Of a stretch of 9,129 bases of DNA, positions 5,537 to 9,129 are shown one piece after another (the stretch's first letter is position 1; every line of letters begins with the position of its first letter). A model generated the notes under the pieces. The model worked only from the letters and a program-made list of their open reading frames with translations. It was not told the DNA's origin and made no database searches. The translations under genes and the position numbers were made by a program. Source of the DNA: Bacteriovoracaceae bacterium UBA7317 (GTDB taxonomy: Bacteria; Bdellovibrionota; Bacteriovoracia; Bacteriovoracales; Bacteriovoracaceae); NCBI GenBank assembly GCA_002474345.1, contig DKQD01000015.1, forward strand, positions 1 through 9,129, in the 5' to 3' direction.

Positions 5537-8500
5537 ATGGCCATCTTGAACAACCTCATTTCCTCATTGAGGTCTACAAAGAAACAAAAAAGAGAGTTGC
5601 AAGATCAAGCGAACCCAAGACCTCCAAAAAGAAGGCTTGTTCCAAAAGTTGATAACCTTTCACTCAAAGAAAAAAATCTTCTTGAAAAGCTCAACTCTGC
5701 TCAAAAACCTCAGGATTTTAAATCTCAACTATCAAAAATTAACTCGTTAGCAGTTCTAGAGAAAATAAGGCCATTTATAATTGAACATAAAGATTTTAAT
5801 GAAAAAGGATTAAGTTGGGTTGACAACATACACAACGACCTTCTTTTTCAAAAGATAGTACGGTCTTCCCAGATAAATGAAGAAGTTTTTGAAGCTCTTG
5901 AAAAGCTCGATCAAGAAGACAAAGTCGTTAAAATTTTTCTTGAAAAAGACTTTGGTCCTTTAAGAGAAAAAGCATTACAAAAACTGAAATCTCATGAGTC
6001 CCTCATAAAAATTGCAAAGAAAATTAACTCAACCAAATGGGGACTTAAAGCTATAGAATCTATTTCTGGCCCTGAAGCTTTGTTGGACATCTCCAAAAAT
6101 GCATCAAATAAGAAAATAAGGTCATTTGCAAAACAAAAAAGAGAGTCTCTTTTTAAAGCGGGTACAGCGCAATCCTCCTCAATTGATCCTCACAACTCTC
6201 AGAACATGAAGCTAATAGGAGAAAAACTTAAAAATTTCATTTCTCACTATTCTGAGACCAAAGCAGAAGCATTCTTAAATGAAATGACGAAATTACTTCA
6301 AGAAGAAAAGGCCGACTTAAAAGAGGACGATAATACAGCAAAAATTCTCTTAGATATTGAAAGCGACCTCAAACTTATTGAGGGAAAAATTACTCTTAAA
6401 CGACAAAAAGACACTTGTCTTACAAAAGCAAAAGATATTCTTGAAGACTACGAAAAACGTCTTGTTGATGGATTAAAAATCAGCCTAAAACAATCTCATA
6501 AGATACAAAAAGAATGGGATCAACTTCCATGGGCTGCGATTGAGCTCTTAAAAAGAGAGGACTTCAACAAACGTTTCTTTCTTCTTTTGGATAAAATAAC
6601 AGACAAAGAGTTAGATAAAAAGATTATTAATACAGAAAAAGTAATCCATAAACTTGAAGGTTATTTAGGGGCATTTGCCTCCGTAGAAGAAACTACGTTT
6701 AAAGATGAAAAGGAGTGGGGAGACTTTTTTAAGAAATGGAAATACTTTGAAAAAGAGTGGAACTATGCAACAAAAGGGAAAATAGAACAACAAAGTATCC
6801 CTTCCCAACTAATAGATAGAAAAATAAGTCTGGCCCAATTCGTTGAGAAAAATAAATACAAAAAACAAGCGGTAAAACCTAACAAAAAACACCAACAAAG
6901 CTGTTCTCAGTTAAGTCCAGTAGAACTTTTAAATCAATTGGAAGATTGCCTTAAAGAACAGAATAATAAATATATTTATAAAAATATCGTAAAGATAAGA
7001 AACCATTGGGAAAACATCTTAAATTCACCAAAAAAACCTCCTGAGGAAATTCAACAGAAATTTGAAAGCCTATTAAAAACATTCTTTGAAAAGCAAGACA
7101 AATTCCTTCAAGAAAAAGAATGGGAAAACTTCTCAAATGAAAGAAAAAGAAAAGAACTCCTGGAATCGCTTAAAGAACTCATCAATAAGGGCACAATTCA
7201 GGGGTTAGGAAATAAGCTTAGAGATTACCAAAAAGATTGGAAATTATTAAAAAACGGGAAGGGAAAAGGAAAAACTGAACCGGAAGAGGAATTTCAGAAA
7301 CTTATTGAAAAAGGCACCCAGCTTTGTATCGAACATAAAAAAATGGTCTTCAACAAACTTAAAGAGGTTTTTAAGGAAGAAGAGCATCTATTTCCAAAAG
7401 GTCAGGATCAAAATCAAGAAAACGGAAAACAAGAAGGCCTCACCCCTAACACCTCTTCTAACTCTAAAACTATTTTATCCAAGACCTTTATTAACGATAA
7501 GTTAAAAATCGTTAAAGAGCTTCAAAAAAGTTTTTCCCTTTCAGGCCCTCTCCCAACTCATACCAATGAACAAGTCGTCCAAAACTTTCAAGAAAAGTGT
7601 CAGTTCTTTTTTGACCAAAGAAAACTCTACTCTAGCTACTCAGAAGAAAAGAAAAAAGAAAACTATAAAATTAAATTAGACCTTTTTGAGAAAACAAAAG
7701 AACTTATAAAAAAAGAAAAAGAGCTGCATGAAGGAGATAATGTAAAAAAAATTATTTCTCTTCAAAAAGAATGGAAAAAAGTTGGTCCCGTTCCTAGCGA
7801 TAAACAAGATGATTTATGGAACAACTTTCAAGATATCTGCCATGATTTTTTTCACTATTTAGATCAACAAAAGCAAGGCAATCAAGTTAGAAAAGAAAAA
7901 ATTTGCCAAGAAATGAAAGAACTTACAGAAAACCTGGGAGAAACAACTCACTTCAAGGACCTCGCTCAAAAGGTCAAGGAACTTCAAAAAGAATGGAAAT
8001 CTATAGGCCCTCTCCCAAAAGAAGTTGATGACACCCTATGGAAAACGTTTAGAGGTTATTGCGATACCTTTTTTGACTTAAGGGATACTTTCCTTAAAGA
8101 AAGACAGAATCTTTACCAAAACAACGAAAACTTAAAAAGAGAGCTTATCAAAGAACTAGACACCATTGGAAAGCTAGAATCCTGGAAAGAAAAAACAGAT
8201 CGGATTATCAGTATCCAAAAGGACTGGAAAAAAATAGGCCCTGCTCCAAAAAATACAGAACAAGAAATCTGGCAAGAGTTTAAGGACCGGTGTGATAGGT
8301 TTTTCGCTGAAAAGAAAAACTTTTTTAATGGCCAACATGAGGCAAAAATAGAAAACCTGAAACGAAAAGAGGATATTTGCCTTCAAATCGAGGCCATATT
8401 CAAACTAGCCTTTCCAGAAAAAGAAGAAACTCTGGTTAACGATTCTCCTAATATAGCGAAACAGCTTGATTGGGGACTAAAGTTAAAGCCAGAAATTATC

Positions 8501-8665
8501 ATTCCGGGAGATAAAAACAAGACTCATAAAAAGGCCATTCACAAAGTCATAGAACTACAAAAAGAGTGGAAAAGTGTTGGCAGGGTTCCCAAAGAGAATG
8601 AGGAATCTTTATGGCTTAGATTCAGATCGTTGGCAGGGCTCTTCTTCTCAAACAATAAGGACTAA
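5537..8665 (+). CDS. Large DUF349-repeat protein, 1042 residues
   Basis: The C-terminal 40 percent consists of DUF349 repeats, recognised by the pattern LQKEWK-x-x-GP-x-P followed by LW-x-x-F and a C/D-x-FF end. Five clear copies begin their LQKEW-type motif near residues 662, 742, 816, 893 and 1007. The first copy has lost the Trp (LQKSF) and the last has GRVP in place of GP-x-P. Weaker Trp-containing units (near 323, 405, 489 and 565) suggest older degenerate copies. Residues 110-205 look like short HEAT-type helical repeats, as in some proteobacterial DUF349 proteins. The protein is rich in Lys and Glu, mostly helical, with no signal peptide or membrane segment, so it is probably cytoplasmic. 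Function is unknown to me; a scaffold or nucleic-acid role would be a guess. The ATG has AAGGA 9 nt upstream. A strong terminator follows directly. Confidence 0.9.
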   Translation: MAILNNLISSLRSTKKQKRELQDQANPRPPKRRLVPKVDNLSLKEKNLLEKLNSAQKPQDFKSQLSKINSLAVLEKIRPFIIEHKDFNEKGLSWVDNIHNDLLFQKIVRSSQINEEVFEALEKLDQEDKVVKIFLEKDFGPLREKALQKLKSHESLIKIAKKINSTKWGLKAIESISGPEALLDISKNASNKKIRSFAKQKRESLFKAGTAQSSSIDPHNSQNMKLIGEKLKNFISHYSETKAEAFLNEMTKLLQEEKADLKEDDNTAKILLDIESDLKLIEGKITLKRQKDTCLTKAKDILEDYEKRLVDGLKISLKQSHKIQKEWDQLPWAAIELLKREDFNKRFFLLLDKITDKELDKKIINTEKVIHKLEGYLGAFASVEETTFKDEKEWGDFFKKWKYFEKEWNYATKGKIEQQSIPSQLIDRKISLAQFVEKNKYKKQAVKPNKKHQQSCSQLSPVELLNQLEDCLKEQNNKYIYKNIVKIRNHWENILNSPKKPPEEIQQKFESLLKTFFEKQDKFLQEKEWENFSNERKRKELLESLKELINKGTIQGLGNKLRDYQKDWKLLKNGKGKGKTEPEEEFQKLIEKGTQLCIEHKKMVFNKLKEVFKEEEHLFPKGQDQNQENGKQEGLTPNTSSNSKTILSKTFINDKLKIVKELQKSFSLSGPLPTHTNEQVVQNFQEKCQFFFDQRKLYSSYSEEKKKENYKIKLDLFEKTKELIKKEKELHEGDNVKKIISLQKEWKKVGPVPSDKQDDLWNNFQDICHDFFHYLDQQKQGNQVRKEKICQEMKELTENLGETTHFKDLAQKVKELQKEWKSIGPLPKEVDDTLWKTFRGYCDTFFDLRDTFLKERQNLYQNNENLKRELIKELDTIGKLESWKEKTDRIISIQKDWKKIGPAPKNTEQEIWQEFKDRCDRFFAEKKNFFNGQHEAKIENLKRKEDICLQIEAIFKLAFPEKEETLVNDSPNIAKQLDWGLKLKPEIIIPGDKNKTHKKAIHKVIELQKEWKSVGRVPKENEESLWLRFRSLAGLFFSNNKD
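7490..8650 (+). repeat. Array of five DUF349 repeats within the large protein
   Basis: Encoded residues 652-1038. Successive copies are 80, 74, 77 and 114 residues apart, measured between LQKEW-type motifs. Copies two to four are closest to consensus (LQKEWKKVGPVP, LQKEWKSIGPLP, IQKDWKKIGPAP), while the last is set off by an insert of about 35 residues. The repeats are diverged in DNA, so recent duplication is unlikely. Confidence 0.85.
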
Positions 8666-8669
8666 AATT

Positions 8670-8703
8670 AAAAGGCCCATGTTTATATTCCATGGGCCTT
8701 TTT
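8670..8703 (+). terminator. Strong, probably bidirectional, intrinsic terminator
   Basis: A 12-bp perfect stem (8670-8681 with 8691-8702, core GGCCCATG/CATGGGCC) closes a 9-nt loop and ends in TTTTT at 8699-8703. It begins 4 nt after the stop codon of the DUF349 gene. On the - strand the same stem is followed by CCTTTTAATTTT, so it can also end the convergent gene at 8740-9129. Confidence 0.9.
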
Positions 8704-8739
8704 CGATTAACTTATTAAGTTCTCAGATTTTATTGCAAA

Positions 8740-9129
8740 CTATCTGTAAAGAGACTCCAAGGCCCTTAGAGTAGAGGCAATAAAGTCCATTTCATCTTGA
8801 ACTCTTGGTCCACCTTTTAAAGTTCTTGAAGCTTTTTGAAATGTTCTTCTCAATGTAAAGAATTCATTTTTAACAAGCTCTAAATCTTTATGGACCCTCA
8901 AACTTCTCTCATAGTTACTTGAAGCTCTCAAAAGGTGGCGAACAGCTCTTAAGTTTCTTTTTAGTCTAGGTCCAACGTGACCTCTATGACCCCTTCTTCT
9001 TCCGATTCTTTTTCTAAACTTTCTCTTTAAGAAACGAGCAGATTCCTTAATTTCTGAACTGTAAGTGATAGCTTCTTTCACTTTAAGAAGTTCTTCCCTA
9101 TCAGACCTTTCAGCTTCTTCACGCTCTCT
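8740..9129 (-). CDS. C-terminal part of a very basic helical protein of unknown function (5' end outside window)
   Basis: The frame is open from the right edge of the window to a TAG at 8742-8740, giving 129 residues. The 16 codons before an internal GTG (9081-9079) encode a charged helix-like stretch (REREEAERSDREELLK), so the gene probably begins outside the window and the GTG is not the start. A strongly basic segment follows, with KRKFRKR, GRRRGHRGH and RLKRNLRAVRHLLR. The rest is helical and mixed-charge and ends in ESLYR. The basic run could bind nucleic acid or an acidic partner, but no known domain is recognised and no function is proposed. It converges on the DUF349 gene and shares its terminator. 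Confidence 0.65.
   Translation of the reverse strand, partial: REREEAERSDREELLKVKEAITYSSEIKESARFLKRKFRKRIGRRRGHRGHVGPRLKRNLRAVRHLLRASSNYERSLRVHKDLELVKNEFFTLRRTFQKASRTLKGGPRVQDEMDFIASTLRALESLYR

Noticed and set aside
6951..8774. Open frames at 6951-7136 (-), 7305-7505 (+), 8174-8386 (-) and 8574-8774 (+).
   Set aside because: They overlap the DUF349 gene in other frames and result from its A-rich codon use; the last one also runs through the terminator hairpin.

Overview
This 9.1 kb window is AT-rich and densely coding, with no RNA gene, CRISPR array, insertion sequence or phage gene visible. AT-rich composition, clear Shine-Dalgarno sites, an SRAP protein starting Met-Cys-Phe-Ser, an E. coli-type CobB sirtuin and a very long DUF349 protein would fit a Gram-negative such as the Bdellovibrionota (Bacteriovorax/Halobacteriovorax-like). 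That placement is inferred from family resemblance only; no marker gene here settles it.

Layout, left to right. (1) 1-99, + strand: the last 32 codons of a membrane protein that begins outside the window. (2) 90-770, - strand: an SRAP/YedK/HMCES-type abasic-site protein, overlapping gene 1 tail to tail. (3) 787-1608, + strand: an integral-membrane CTP-dependent lipid kinase (dolichol/phytol/diacylglycerol kinase family), divergent from the SRAP gene. (4) 1652-2968, - strand: a DnaA-like AAA+ protein with a DnaA domain IV but no recognisable domain I and with altered nucleotide-sensing residues. (5) 3027-3752, + strand: a CobB-type NAD-dependent sirtuin, divergent from the DnaA-like gene. (6) 3831-5042, + strand: an exported alpha/beta hydrolase with its own strong sigma70-like promoter. 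(7) 5136-5417, + strand: a 93-residue protein of unknown function. (8) 5537-8665, + strand: a 1042-residue DUF349-repeat protein, closed by a strong, probably bidirectional terminator at 8670-8703. (9) 8740-9129, - strand: the C-terminal part of a very basic helical protein that runs off the right edge.

The genes do not form one operon: strands alternate and most genes appear to have their own start signals. The loose theme in the left half is genome maintenance and protein regulation (abasic-site shielding, a DnaA-type factor, a deacylase). The right half holds an exported lipase-like enzyme and a large repeat protein of unknown role.

The most unusual item is the DnaA-like protein. It keeps the DNA-binding signature of DnaA, but both nucleotide-sensor residues and the first glycine of the Walker A motif are changed. 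No defence system or other recognised multi-gene system is visible.
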